DNA of 64,000 nt from NCBI GenBank assembly GCA_963082975.1, contig OY720346.1, positions 46,601,296 to 46,665,295 on the forward strand, written 5' to 3'. The translations under genes were made by a program, and so were the position numbers. The DNA comes from Labia minor. Its lineage: Eukaryota > Arthropoda > Insecta > Dermaptera > Spongiphoridae. How positions within the stretch are numbered: position 1 is the first letter of the stretch; the number at the start of each line of letters is the position of its first letter. This document shows, piece after piece, positions 37,563-51,306 of the stretch. Under the pieces are notes generated by a model that worked only from the letters and a program-made list of their open reading frames with translations, did not search any database and was not told the origin of the DNA.

Positions 37563-39725
37563 ATGTTAAGAAAATCTTTTCACACTTCCAAGTGTCGTTT
37601 GTGTGGTTTAGTTAAAGATGAAGGAATTAATATATTTGAGAACACATCTAAATCTTGTGAACTTTTATATTCAATTAATAAATACATGACAAAGGAGGTA
37701 ATTTACATTTAATTCGTTATTATATTAAGCATTTAATTTACTTTTTATTATTTTTCTTTTAGATTATTAATATTAGTCAAAATGATGAATATTCAAAATT
37801 TATTTGTAAAGAATGTGACAAAAGATTATATGATTATATTGAATTTTGTCAACATGTTAAAATGGTACAAGAATATTTTCAAAATGAAAAGGTACTTAAA
37901 AATTTATTGTTCACAAATTTGAGTTTTAAAAATATATGAATATTACAAAAAACTAAACTTTATTAAGATATTAAGTTAATTCAAGTTTTAGTTTTCTATA
38001 TAAAATATGTATATGAACTTATTCAATTTAATCAGGGCACTACCCTAATTAATTATTTAAATGTAATTGGCATTGGAGATTGTATTATTAGATATCATAA
38101 AATGTGAAAAATATAAATACTAAGAATAATTATGGAAAATAAATTATTTGGAATTTAAAAATCATAGAATATTTACATATTTTATTAGTATATGACATTA
38201 AAAGTATCTATTAATTAATTTTTAGTAATCCATCCAGTAAAGCCATATTTTTTGACAAAATTTAATATTTACATACTTATAATATATTTATTTTAAAATG
38301 TTATCATTTTATTGATAAAATTGTTAATCTTTTAAAGTTTATATTATTAATAATTAATTACTTAATTAATTTCAATTTTAGCAACTTCAGGAGAAAGTAA
38401 TACAAGAAAATAATCAAATTCCATTAAATGTATTTGATACACAAGATTTGCAATCTAATCCAATTCATGGTACCAATGGTAATAATCCTGCAATTGTTCC
38501 AACAGTTAGCTTCTTGTCTGATGGCCAGCTGGAATGTCTTCTATGTCAAAATTATTTCAATTCAATAGAACCAATGACAATGCATCTTGTCAGTCATGGA
38601 ATCGGAACAATTATCGCTTGTTGTCGTGTATGCGGTCAAACAGGCGAGTTAACACAACTTTTTACACAACAAGAAAATCACATCATATGTCTTCAATGTC
38701 AATACCTCACAGGAAATAAACAGAAGAAAACAGAATTAACAAAACCAAAAGTTCCTTTTTCATGTGAAATTTGTGGTAAAACTTTTCAAGCAAAAGGCCA
38801 TTTAACTAGGCATCGTCTTATTCATTCAGGAGCTAAACCTTTTCTTTGTCATGTATGTGGTACTGGTTTTAACCAAAAAGTTGCATTACAAGCTCACGTT
38901 TTAACACACGCTGGTATGAATCCATTTAAATGCAATCAATGCGGGCAAACATTTCGTTTTAAAGTTTCTTTACATTCTCATATGGTATCTGTTCATGGCA
39001 ATGTTAAAGATGTTAGTCCACGAAGTCGAGGCCACGCATGCGATATTTGTGGCAAATTATTTGCAACAAGTTATAAATTAAGAAGACATTATAGAAGTCA
39101 TACTGGAGACAAACCATTTGAATGTACACGGTGTAATCGACTTTTTTCACAATCAAGTAATTTAAAGCTTCATCAAAAACGTCATGAACAAGAAGATAAT
39201 TCGACAAATGTTGCTGTAGCTGCTGCTGGATGTTTAGATAATCTTGTTAATTCAACTTTTGAAACACCTGAATTTGATGTTCATTTATTAAGTGAAACAC
39301 AACCATCAGAAACGACCCAAGCGCATCCATCTTCGGATTCACATTATTCTGATGCTGCATCCCATTCTAATTCGGATGCACATTATACAGATTCCACTCA
39401 AACGCATCAATCAACAGCCGTTCACTACACTGATGAAGGGGAGGATGTTTTAGATCGAATCTTACAAGAACATCAAGCAAGGATGTCAGACTCATCAGTG
39501 GATCCTCATCATCATTCGTTAATGTTACCAGGATCTACCACTCACGGCTATAATCCAGTTACTCATATCACTCCAGCTGAATATGAACTTTTAGTACCAG
39601 CACCACCCGAAAAAGAAAAACTATTCTCACCTTTTAGTTTATTTATTGATGACGATGATGGAGCAAATGCACTTCCAACCTTTTCAAGTTTACATAATGT
39701 TCATTCAACAATTAATATATCTTGA
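37563..39725 (+). CDS. ZAD-domain C2H2 zinc-finger protein, 535 aa
   Basis: Exons 37563-37697, 37763-37891 and 38382-39725 join in phase 0. The N-terminus is a ZAD, an arthropod dimerisation domain that binds zinc through four cysteines: C11 and C14 (CRLC), C60 and C63 (CKEC), followed by a helix-like segment (DYIEFCQHVKMVQEYF). Next comes a degenerate finger (CLLC at 140-143, H156/H160) and two loose CxxC pairs (about 169-172, 191-194). Five canonical C2H2 fingers follow at about 216-237, 244-264, 272-293, 308-328 and 336-356, with linkers similar to TGEKP. The tail from ~360 is Ser/Thr/His-rich and probably disordered. It is likely a sequence-specific DNA-binding transcription factor in the nucleus; target unknown. 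AATAAA lies about 60 bp past the stop (39788). Confidence 0.9.
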
Positions 39726-41471
39726 TAAGCTGTAGAAATTGAAATGTCTAATTTCATACAATTTGTATATATACATAATTATTGTTAAATAAATAATACG
39801 AACCAATATACTTATACTAAATTTAAATAATTTCTATTAGGAAAATTAAGAATGATGCATCTATAATTTTAAATAAATATATATATAACGAAAACTAATT
39901 AAAAAGACAAAATTACCTGGAAAACCAAATAATCTTTTAGTACTTTAAAAAAATTTTAAATAAACAAATAATATTCTTTTTTATACGTTATCATTTAGGA
40001 ATATTTTTACATTTTATATAAACAAACATACATTAGAAATCAATATTTTAATTTTTTAATTCATCTCAAATCAATTTTTGAAAGTTTCCACAAAATATAG
40101 TACAATGCCTGGATAATGGTTAAATAATAATAAAAAAATTAAAAAATTTTGTTTTTAATAATCAGATTAAATTGCCACTTTATTATTTTTACAATGAATT
40201 GATTAATTAATTATTAATCAGTTAAATTAAGTTTGTCGAAAGATGAGACATTGACAAATAGATTTTTCAACTCACTAATAGGTGGATTTCAAATAAACTT
40301 AAAGCCTTATCTAGATCAGAAATATATTTATATATATTCACATTCATAATTCATTATTTTTCCTTTTTAAAATCAAATTGAGAACAAAATTATTAATATA
40401 TATATATTAAACAATCAAATATTTTAAGCTTAATGGAATATTTAATAAATAAATAAAAAAAAACTTATTTTTTTTGTAATACTCACTCAAATTAATTGAA
40501 ATATCATTAATAAATGTATAATGTTATACTTAGGTTGACATAGTTTTCCTGTTTTTTTTTTTTTTTTTGAAAGGAAGAAGGAGCAAGTTCGAATTTTTAA
40601 TCTAGAAATTAACCATGAAATCATTTTCCCATATTTTTAAAGAAATATTTGAAAAATTTGATTTTATAGAATATTAAAAAAAACAATTATTTATTAAAAT
40701 ATATTGAATTAAGTAGTATATTACAAAAAATGAAAATGATGATACATTATTAATATTGATACATATTGTTACTATACTATATATATGGCCACCTTAGAGA
40801 CTAGAATTTTCATATTAAAAATATATAAGTAATTAATTCATAATTTATTTTTTTAATTTCGATTAACACATATTTTTGAACTGTTTTATTATTAAAATAT
40901 ATTTATAATTGTATTCTGTTCAGAATTGGTAATAATACGATTAGGTTTATATATTTTAGAACGAGGTTTGTCTTTAGAGATATAATATTTCAATTGAATG
41001 TAAACAAAAAATTCGACAAGAGTCTGAAACGAGAAGAGAAACTCATTTTATTTTCTTTCCACCCACCCCAACACTAGTTATTTTTTTGTCCCGACCCCAT
41101 ACATCTGTTGATTGCTTACAAACTTGAATATTCATGATCCCTTATTTTACATGAAAATAATATAAAATAACCAATTTATTCTTATATATTTAATTAATAT
41201 GGAAGCTAGAAATAAAAGTGAGATCACTTTCTGGCGATGAAAAAACATATATTCAATTATTTATTTGTGAGAAACGAATATGTTATAATTAGTAGAATCT
41301 AGATAATAAAGTAAAATATTATAATGTTTGCAATGAGATAACAAATTAATTAAAGTATTAATGAAAAATTAAAAGAATAAATAAAGAAAAATTAATATAT
41401 AGTATTGTGAAAAGGGAAAAGGGGAATGGTGATGGAGGGTTGGGGGAGAGAAGAGTGGTTCTTCTTATGAT
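39726..41471. other. Convergent intergenic region
   Basis: AT-rich DNA between the zinc-finger gene (+) and the CAP gene (-), which end towards each other. It must hold both 3' UTRs. No further gene is seen. Confidence 0.55.
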
Positions 41472-44400
41472 TTAGAAGAGTTTCCCTGTACAGGAGCAGG
41501 TTGCTTTGCAGTGCTTAAGTCTATCTCCCGAGCAGACCCAATGCCGATGATTGGAGGCAAGTTGCTCGCAGTTGGCCCACTGGTCTGCCCAGGAGCATGA
41601 ATTGGTACAAAGCCGCCCCAAACGACAATGTCCGGGACATGAGGAACATCTACCGCCCCCCGTCTCATACGGGTCACCTGAAAAACCAATCCATTTTTCT
41701 ATAATCAAACGTCAGTACCTGGAACACCGGCTATCGCTCGACCCTTTAAAAAATATTGATATACAATTCTTTAATTATTTATTACAATTATTAAATGTTC
41801 AATCAATCTGATTAAAATGAATGGAAATTGGAGTCCTCAATAATAATAATTAATATTAATAAAATTTAAATAATATTTTAGTGAAAAAATATTAAAAATT
41901 ATAAAACTATCTAAAAATTAATTTATAAAAGGACAATGAATAAATAAATATAAATGAATAATTTAATAAAAAATAAACGCCAAAATAGATAAAAAAAAAC
42001 ATAAAATTAACTAATAAAAATTTATGCGAATTAACAAAAAAATGAACTACAAAAAGATTAAAAAATTGTTTTTAAAATATCATAAATAAACTTACAATGT
42101 GTGCAAGAGAAATAAGATAACTTTTAGATTTTTTTTGGTGAAAGAATAAATATATTTAGTAATTTGATTCTAAAATATTATTAAAATAAATATTTTTAAT
42201 TTTATTTCTAAATTAAATAAAAAATTTTAAAATATTTTAAATATAAACAATTATTAATACATTTTCAATTAAAAAAGAATGGCAAGAGGCAAATATAAAT
42301 TTAAATTAAGAAAAAACTAATAACAGATCGATTTGTCTTTATAAATATTATGTATGGTGTGAATTTCAAAAAAATCCTTCTAGTGGTTAATTAATAAATT
42401 AATTCAAAAATATCCAAATATATACAGTGGTGTATTGGGAGGGAAACGACGTTCCCTTACCTTTTTTTCAGAACCAGAACGCGTTCCAGTACTTTTTCAT
42501 GTCCCGACAACTCCCACTTAAATCTACTGTTAGAATTTCTTTTTTTGTGGTCGTTAATATTTCCTCTCTATAAGGACACGTCTAATAGTTACTTTTTTTA
42601 AGTAGAAATGAGCAAATTTAAATATTTTCATTATTCAAAAGGGTTTTGGGCCGCACTTTAGACAAGCATGATCTAAATAAATTCTTTATTATCAATTAAT
42701 GTCGGAAACATTTAAGAATATAAAATTAATTTTGTTTATTATCTAATTAATATCTAATTCGTATACTTTTTCTAATTTATGAATGTTTTTTTTAACAAAT
42801 TTTAATTACATAATTACAAATGGGTCAGTTCTTTTTTCTACCATTGAAATATTATAATAGTAATTTTTCCTTCGTTACCTGCACCACAACACTGTACATC
42901 GATGAATAACAGAATAACGATGTCGTCATCATTCATAACTGACAACATCATCAATCAGATTCGGATAGAGATTAGCTATGAAGATTTTCATTGTCAATTT
43001 ACAAAAGGACAAAAAAAATGCATTTTCTTGCCTCTGATTATAGGTACTTATTTTATTAACTCTTAACAATTTGATTCTCCACAATTTATTTGATAAAATT
43101 AAAATAATTAAAATAAAACTAAAAGCTTCATTTCATTGAAACATTTTGTTTTATTTTATTTATTTGTAACTTTATATTGAATCCAAAAATTGCAAATCCA
43201 TTGTAAAAATAATTGCTTAATTTTCGAAAAAAATTAAATAAAATAAAATAAAATAAATTTTAATTAAGAAAAAATACTCATATAATAATTTCATTTTCTA
43301 GAAAATAATTAAATATTTAGATTTTTTATATAAGATTAATTACTTAAGTAATTAAATAGAAATTTAAAAATAATTACCATTGGAATAAATGAATTATTTT
43401 TTTTACCTATTCGTCCATTGAGATTGCCGCTGGGGCAGTAATTGCATACATATGTGAAGTAATTTCGGCATTTGGCCCAACCGCATCCGACCCGATGGCT
43501 AGTCGCCCAGACGAGCTGCGTGTAATGCCCAACGTCATGTAGAATATTATTCGAAGAGCCATAGGTAAAGTTATGATGCTCCAAATACCAGGTACGTACA
43601 GCAAATGACCAAGGCATCTAAAATCAATAAAATAAAAAACATAAATATTTAGACTTAGATCTACTAAATTAATTAGATATATTAAATATTAATAAACTAT
43701 TTTATATGTTTTATAGTTATATTAATTCAGGTTGGTTGAAAAGTTTTGAAACTGGCGTCTCTTTAAACCAGTAGAAGAATCAAAATTAAGTCAAAGTGAA
43801 GTCACAACGAACGGCAAAGAAGGTTATGGTATCAGTTTTGTGGGATACAAAATAAATTGTATTATTGATTATCTTGAAAAAGGTAAAACGATCAATTTTA
43901 AATATTATTGTGAACTTTTGGATTAGTTAAATGCAAAAGTTCGTGAGAAAAGTCCAGGTTTAAACAAGAAGAAAATCCTTTTTCATCAAGACAATGGACG
44001 TGTCCACACAAGTGTTTTAACGATGGCTAATTAAAGTACGAATTGCTTGATTATCCACCGTATTCACCAGATTTGGCTCCCAGTAACTTCTATCTCTTCA
44101 GAAAACTCAAACATTATAGGGATGGTATAAAATCATTGGAGGATCAATGGAATAAGTGTATTGAAGCTGAGGGAGATTATATTGAATTAAAAACTAATTT
44201 CATTTAAAAATCCACATTCTTTCATTTGTGCTTTCCAAACTTTTCAACCAACCTGTATAATGAAATAGGCAAAGACAAAGATTAATAAAAATTATGTTTT
44301 GTTTACTAATATAAAATTTAATAAGAATAATTTTTATTTATTGTCGGTGAACTTTCCATTTTATTGATTTATTTGCTTTATCCGCATTGCAGTTACACCA

Positions 44401-45121
44401 TCATCAGAAGCTTCTTTCTTCACAACTTCAACAAAGTTTTCATGATGGTGTAACAACCAAAATGCAAATATATCAATAAACTTCAAAAAGTCATAGCACT
44501 GCAATATTCTTATTTCTGAATTTTCAAAAAACTAATTATTTTTTTGTTTCAGAATTTCAGAAAATTAAGACTCACGCACTATTATGTTCTATAATATTAT
44601 TTATTCTCCTAATTTTTCTACATATCAATTCTTTTTACCTTTAAAATTTAGGAAAATCAAGATTCTTTTTATAATTCTTAATTCCCCAATCTTTCAAAAA
44701 TTGTGCCCCCTAACATAAACTGTTTCAGAAAGCTTTTAGTCTTTTTTTTACCCCCCTACTGTTTCATTTGAAAGAGTAAATTTAATTAATTAAATTTTAA
44801 CTTGCCTTGTGAGTAGCAATAAAGATGTTTTGGCCACAACCGCCCAGACTATCATGCCATCTGCCATTTAAGGGTTGATGCTCCAAAAAGCGGCATTGTT
44901 GAGCCCATTGTTGTGCATCTTTAGCCGCTTGTCGATCCCAGCGCTGAGGACAACCGATTTAGGACTTTCCGAAAATAAGCTTAATAAGAACAATTGTTTA
45001 AAAAAACTGATCAGAGAGCCAGCTGATATCAATTAACTGGTTAAATACAAGAAGGAAGCAAGCTTGAAGTTCAATGAGACACACACGCAGAGAGAGAGAG
45101 AGATTAACATCTGTTAGAATT

Positions 45122-45152
<31 letters not shown>

Positions 45153-48100
45153 GGATGTAAATTAAAGATCAAAGCCTATACCTCGAAAACATTTAATTCA
45201 TTTTTTAAGAGCACGATCCCCGAATGCTTATTTACTATTTTAACGTAGAATATCAAATGCAAAAGTTGGATATTTTCCAATCCGGCAGTTATCGATTGAT
45301 GCATACAAAATTATGAGATTAAACGATAATAAAAAAATTCTTCCAAAAAAAAACCCAACATTTTTTTACTTTTTTTTTTCTCATTGGAAAAACTTCAAAG
45401 TCTATCACGAATGTATATCTAATTGGGAAAGCAATGTTTAGAATAAATCAACGAAAGATATTTATCATATAGCGAGAATTGAAGTTTGAGATTTGTAATT
45501 CCTTCCGTGTTTCAATGAGGGAAAATAACAACTGATGAAAAAGAGCCAATTAAATAAACATCAGTTTTAAATTTAGCAAAGAATTTCCAATTTTTTTTTT
45601 TATTTAATTATTATATTTTAATAAATACAAATATATAAAATATTTGAATATAAATAAAATTATGTTTGGACATGTCTTGAAGACATACAATTTCTCATTA
45701 TACAATAAATAAATAATAAATCATCTGAAATTATAAATATTTAAATTTTTATAATAATAAGGATATGAATTTTATATTTTTTGTACATTACATTAAAATA
45801 GTACATATACTTACATAGACATGTTGATTTTATTTTAAATTGAATAATATTATTTACTTGGCAATAACTAACTCTATCATAAAATTTCTTAAGTAAATAA
45901 TAGTAAAATGCATTACGTTTATATTTAATTCCATTCTAAGTTGTTATTATTTTTTTTATAGGTGTCTGACCCATAAACTCCACCCAAACATTTATATTTA
46001 TTTATTTTTTTTAATGATCTATTTATAATACTGTTCATTGCATCAACAAGAAAAGTTCAGACAGTAAATGTTCAAGATTAGAAGTTCAATCATCCTTATT
46101 TGATTTCAATTGATGAATGTTCAATGCCAAAGTCATGCAATATAATTTTAGAAAAATATTAATTTATCACGAAACTATATTAGTTTTAAATTATCACTCA
46201 AATTTATAATTTAGCAATAAATTTATTCTAACTTTTTTGAGTTAAAACTTTTATTTTTTTTTTAAATGATATATATATATAACTTATTTTGTCTAGAATT
46301 TAAAAATTATTACAAATCTTTACATCTCATGAGAGATATGAGAGTTGAACGATTATGAGGTTCGCACGCACTCTTAGTGGGCTCCCAGTTTTTTAATATT
46401 AACTCCGTTGTTTTTTGTTTTTTTTTCCTTATTTTTTGGTGGTAACTGTATTGTGGTGTGACTGTGCATTTCGCCAATTTTCACAAAGGTTGATTGATTC
46501 TATCGATACCTTTTGGACACTTTTTTTGCCAAGTGTTTTAGATTGACCACCAGTGAACTTCTCCCACCATTTGCAAAAACTATAACTTTCAAGAAGTCAT
46601 TTCTTTAATCTTTTTTATTTTTAATAAATACTAATACTCTTAATCCTTATTAATATCTCCTCACCGAGGTCTACCCCTCTCCTCTCCTCGAGTCACTACG
46701 ACAGACCCCGTTAGTGCAAATTCCCCTTCTTTATCCTAATCCATAATATTTATATTTTTATTATTTTTATTATTGTTTTTGCTATTTTCTTGTTCTTGTT
46801 TTTGTTTTTATTACTGTTGTTTTTTGTTATTATTATTTTTATATTTTTGTTCAATTCTGTTTGAGTTGTAATTGTAATTATTTTGTGTATATATATTATA
46901 TATTATATATTATAAAATTGTATAATTTTGTATGCCGGATTAGGCAAAGACAAATAAATATTTATTTTTTTTTATTTTTTTACGTCTCATGAGCTTCAGA
47001 TTTTAAATATGACTAGAACTTTTCATTATATTCAATTTTTCATTATATATATGTATATTATACAGGGCGCCACAGGGTGGGAGCTGGAGTAGCTAGCTCA
47101 CAGTCTCGTGGTCCGGGGTTTAAGTCCCGAGCCTTGCAAGGGAATATAAAAGATCTAAAAAAAAAATAATTTAAAAACATAACTTGAGATTCTATTGATA
47201 AAAACACATTCAATGCATTATTTAAAGATTTCATTTTCATTTATCAATTCTAAAACAGAAATCAATTTTTGAGTCCCCCATTCGTTTTTTTTATCTTTCA
47301 ATTTAAGAATGAAATTCAATTTTGATTGTAATCTCTAATATAATCGTCTTTACTTTATCAATAAGTTAAATTTCCTTTTTTTTACACTTTGTTTTGTTTT
47401 TTTTTATTTTACAATTTATTTTTCACCTTTCAATGAAGAGATTTAAAAAGGTTTCTCAAACTTTTAATTTTTTCTATTATAAATATTAATTTCTTATTTG
47501 AAATTTATAATTATTTAATAAATTATATTAGAATAAAAAAGGAGAAAAGTCGCATGGTAGCCATAACATGAATCTTCTGTTATTTTTTAAAAATACTATA
47601 AATATATTTTTTTTAAATCTGTTTCTCACATTTTTTCAAAGAGCAAAGTTCCAAATATAGGATTTCCAGATGATGAAAAACAATATCTTTGCAACATTCA
47701 TAAAAGGGCTCTCAGAAGACAACGAACATAAAACAACCGCTAGATTTCCAAGAAAATACATATTTTAAAAAAGATTTGAATAGAAGAAACTACATGATTT
47801 TTAATAGTTTTTTCCTTTTTTTATCTTTCTTTTTTTTATGCTAATAGAATTTGCAATTAAAAATTTAGACCACCGAGTATGCATTTTTTTTTTATTATTT
47901 AATGATTTTCGATTTAATCATCTCTCTTTAATTTTTCCTGATTTTTCAGCCGGTATTTTAGACGTGTGTCCGTTTGAAGGTCGTTGAGACTTACCATGGC
48001 TAACATGTTAGTCGCTGGAGGCTGAACACGACTTCTAAAAAAGTTGTGATACGTTACAATTTTCTTTTGAAGTCGAATATTAGCCCGGGGCTGCACCTGA

Positions 48101-50901
48101 CGCCTGCTTAATTTGTCTCCATAGATTTTAGGACCTGGATTTGAAGACAAATGCATTTTAGTGATTTTGTTTTAGTGAATTTTAATTATTTAAGGATAAT
48201 CACTTTGGGGATTTAATCATTTTTGTGGAATTCTCAAGATTATTATATAATGTCGGGATTGATATTTAAATAAATGTTTAATAAATAATTCATTGATAAA
48301 TAAATATCTTTATATGTATTTGTATTTAATAAATATATTTTACAAATAATTCTATTTAAATAACAATATCTATTAGTTATAATTAATGTGAAATCAAAAA
48401 ATGTTTGCGAATCAGTTTATATTAAATTATTTTACTAACTATATAATATTATTATATTTTTATTTATTTATTTTTAATTCCACAACACTATCTTTAATAT
48501 AAATAATCAATAAATTATTATCATATTTCATATGGAATACATTTTATAGATAAAATAATGTTAAACTACATAATAAGAACATTCAAAAGAAAAATGAAAA
48601 TGACAAAAATAACATTTGCTTAATCTGATTCATTATATTGATTATTTTTTTTTTCAAATTTCTATTGGTCTGTAAGATGCCGCCTAGTCTATGGGTAATA
48701 CGCTTGACTCACATCCTCGTCCTGGGTTCAAGTTTTAGGCCTGACATGAGAATTTCTCTCTAGAATGGGGACCTCCCAGTCTAAGTGATCAATATTGGGA
48801 AACTACTTGAAATAAAAAGTAGTGGCCTCCGATCAAGAAAATCAAGATAAAGGTTTAGAGGATCCGTTGTTCTGCTCCCATAACATTTCTACCCTGCCGA
48901 CTTGATGGGCGCTGTATTTGCGTAGGATGTCCTAAAGCCGAGGCTCTTTTTATTAGCCTGTATCTATGCAACCATTTTTACGTCTTTTTTCATCTAAACT
49001 TATATATTTATATTTATGATGGATATAATAAATCCAAAACGATTAAGGAAATAAATAAATAATTTAAAGATAATTAATTGATTGTAACTGCATAGAAGAA
49101 GAAGTTAAATCCAAGTGAATAAACTGGTAATATTTATCGTAGAAATGTTAAATAGACATACATATTTATATTGTTTTGGTTGAGATAAGAAATTTCTTGT
49201 TTTTTTCATAATTTATATGAGGAAAGTGATAAAATATATCCTTGAAAGAATTTCTTGATTAAATATATTAAATAATAAATTATTAATTAATTACGAGTAC
49301 CTAAATCTATAATCATATAATAATTGTGTATTTCTTTACGTTTGAAGGCATTAAAAAACAATTTCAGGTATTTTTAATTTTATATTTAAAACTTAATTGT
49401 TAAGAATACAAAACATAATTTTTTCTTTAGAAACACTTTAGTATCAAGTTGCATATTGTTGTTTGTCTATCTCCGCAGGAAAATTTTAAAACAAGCTTCT
49501 TTCTTTATCATATAAACTGTATAATGCAATAAATTGTGGGATGGGTTTAATTTAATTTAAAGTTTATTTTCTTTTTAAAAAGATATTTTGTGATTTATTG
49601 CTTTATAGAATTTATTTACAGTAGGAAATCGGGAGCCTCCCTGGGAGATGCAACCAGGTAAAGAATTAAAAAAAATAAATAATTTTTAAAAATATCTTTT
49701 CTCTATTTTTTTAGTTATTTTAAAATTGATGTGCAAAATTTGATCGGAACAATTCGACTCCAAGATCGTAATCAGGGAAAAATTGGATTTAAAGAAATTT
49801 CAAATAAATTAAAACTAATTGGATCATCTGTCATTTGCATTAAAATTTGTTCTTGCTCTAGCAATTTCAGTGGATGGAAATCCAATTTACATTCCAATTT
49901 ATGCAATTTCATTGTTTTGAAAATAACAAAAGTTTCTCTACTAAGAGTCATATATCTCGCAAACTAATCGTCTGATCTCTGGCAAATCTTGACAGATATT
50001 ATTTGAAAAATCAGGAGTGTCCTCCCCTAGACTTTCCCGCATATAAATAGGTAATTAGGTTATTATTATTATGTTTTAACAACAATAAAAATAAACAAAC
50101 TGATTAATTTAAATTATAAAGTAAAATGGTTTAACACTATTATATATATTTATAATTTACACCTAACGCTATTTGTATAGGTAAAATGTCGCTTCCGGTA
50201 GTCAGATCATGATGAAATTTGGTATCTGAATTTTTTTCATATTTTTAAATCTATATACAAAATAGGAAGCAAATATCTCGAAGCAAACTGGTACTTTACT
50301 TAAAAGGTAAACGCAAACAGTGTAGGTAAAGTACCACTTTCGGTTAACCGATTTTGACGAAATTTTGATAGAAATCTACAAACTGTGAATAATATCGGTG
50401 TACCAAATTTCGAAGTCCTAGCTTGTGATTAGTTTCTGAATAAATTTGCTCACAGACAAACATTACATACATCCATACATCCATGCAACCATACATACAC
50501 ACACACAGACAAAATTCTAAAAATGGTATTTTCCGACTCAGGGAGGTCTAAAACGTAAAGATCTATCGAAATCTCGAAGTCGAAATTTTTGACGATTCCA
50601 ATACTTCCCTTATACGAAGTATGCGGGAAAGTAAAAATGGCTGATTAGAGATACATTTGAAAGACGGGCCATTTATCAACAATTCTTAGAAATTATTGAA
50701 ATACCTATTAGTATTAATCCACCAAAATACTAGCATTGCAAGTAAAATAAAAGCTTGTAAAAATAAATTCTTTTATTTGATAAAACAGAATAAAATATTA
50801 TTGTTTAGTATACAGGTAAACTCACGTCTATCCGTATGCCACGCCCCACAAGTGGCTGTCAACAAAAGAAGAATACCAAACCAGAGCAAAGTTGGCGTCA
50901 T
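41472..50901 (-). CDS. Secreted CAP/CRISP-like protein with Cys-rich C-terminus, 256 aa
   Basis: Exons in transcript order: 50901-50826, 48134-47995, 44943-44806, 43617-43407, 41677-41472; phases agree and sum to 256 codons plus stop. Residues 1-19 form a signal peptide ([19 protein letters not shown]). The CAP domain spans about 45-185: the helix with H55 ([17 protein letters not shown]), [20 protein letters not shown] with E131, GHYTQLVW (148-155) and the signature [10 protein letters not shown] (175-184). A hinge-like Cys-rich domain follows ([23 protein letters not shown]), as in peptidase-inhibitor-15/16-like and CRISP-type proteins. It is probably an extracellular protein of unknown ligand; a venom-allergen role is not implied by sequence. 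The intron after 44806 has a GC donor (CACAAG|GCAAG). The start exon is preceded by an excellent acceptor (GTGTAG|ATTCGCC then ATG), so a 5' UTR exon lies further upstream. Confidence 0.92.
41716..42405 (-). mobile_element. Helitron-like copy in the last CAP intron
   Basis: The 3' end TACCTGGAACACCGGCTATC lies at about 41713, followed by the CCCTTTAAAAAATATT block and interior sequence shared with 2524-2688, 4000-4200 and 6030-6170. The 5' part fades near 42405 (GTGTGAATTTCAAAAAAATC block retained), so the terminus is lost. Confidence 0.5.
43728..44255 (+). pseudogene. Truncated mariner element with both TIRs, in a CAP intron
   Basis: The ends CAGGTTGGTTGAAAAGTTTT and CCAAACTTTTCAACCAACCTG are inverted repeats. 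Between them are the C-terminal catalytic part of a mariner transposase: a WD-like first aspartate (VLWDTK), [22 protein letters not shown] with the second aspartate, and [16 protein letters not shown] with the third. The N-terminal DNA-binding half is absent, and stops and frameshifts break the frame. It is a dead copy that could once have been mobilised in trans. Confidence 0.8.
44365..44490. repeat. Short imperfect palindrome
   Basis: TTATTGATTTATTTGC and GTTACACCATCAT on the left are matched inversely on the right (ATGATGGTGTAAC, GCAAATATATCAATAA) around a ~50-bp loop. Similar blocks occur near the ends of Penelope/DIRS-type retroelements; that link is a guess. Confidence 0.4.
46380..46975 (+). 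mobile_element. LINE-like 3' UTR fragment in CAP intron
   Basis: A low-complexity T-rich stretch ends in GCCGGATTAGGCAAAGACAAATAAATATTT followed by T/A runs. This resembles the 3' UTR and tail of Jockey/CR1-type LINEs. No coding sequence is attached. Confidence 0.35.
47065..47155 (+). mobile_element. SINE family S, head-only copy
   Basis: GGCGCCACAGGGTGGGAGC, then CTCGTGGTCCGGGGTTTAAG and GCAAGGGAAT match the head of the copies at 61556 and 17567. The body is missing. Confidence 0.55.
48675..48960 (+). mobile_element. SINE family S, copy in CAP intron 1
   Basis: The tRNA-like head (GGGTAATACGCTTGACTCAC, then CCTGGGTTCAAGTTT with a box-B-like core) is followed by the shared body (CCTCCGATCAAGAAAATCAA, then GAGGATCCGTTGTTCTGC) and tail (GGCGCTGTATTTGCGTAGGA). 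It is longer at the 3' end than 61556-61799 and matches 17318 there. Confidence 0.65.
50031..50632 (+). mobile_element. TIR element related to family A, in CAP intron 1
   Basis: ACTTTCCCGCATA at the left is inverted at the right as TATGCGGGAAAGT. The interior resembles family A in layout: a GTTAACCGATTTTGACGAAA block, a CATACATACA tract and an AAACGTAAAGATCTATCGAA block near the end. The TIR is a variant of ACTATCTCGC. It is non-coding. Confidence 0.6.
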
Positions 50902-51306
50902 GGCGAATCTACACAAACCAAAAAAAAAATATGGTAATTATTATTATCATATCAATTATTTACTAGTCATAGTATTTTCTTCCAACTCTTTAAATAAAAT
51001 ATTAATTTCCTAATGAATTAGAATTATTTACTATAAATACATTTGTTTCATTCCAACAATTCAACATAATTTTTTTTTCAAATATTGTATATTATATTAA
51101 ACAAAATCAAGAATTATTTTATTTATTATGAATAAGATTAATTTATTATTTTATAAATTTATTTATTTAAGGTTTTTTTTTTAATTTAATGGATAGTGAC
51201 ACAAACCCGTAATAATGAATAAATATTTATGAGGAATTTTTTTTACATCAATTTCTCATAAGACAAAAAGTAAATTTAATCAACTACATAAAAACTCTTC
51301 ACTTGA

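Noticed and set aside
39013..39207. Minus-strand frame over the zinc-finger exon
   Set aside because: Antisense of the C2H2 finger region; no protein features of its own.
49731..49967. 78-codon frame in CAP intron 1
   Set aside because: No family resemblance, no splice context matching the CAP gene, and next to a TIR element.
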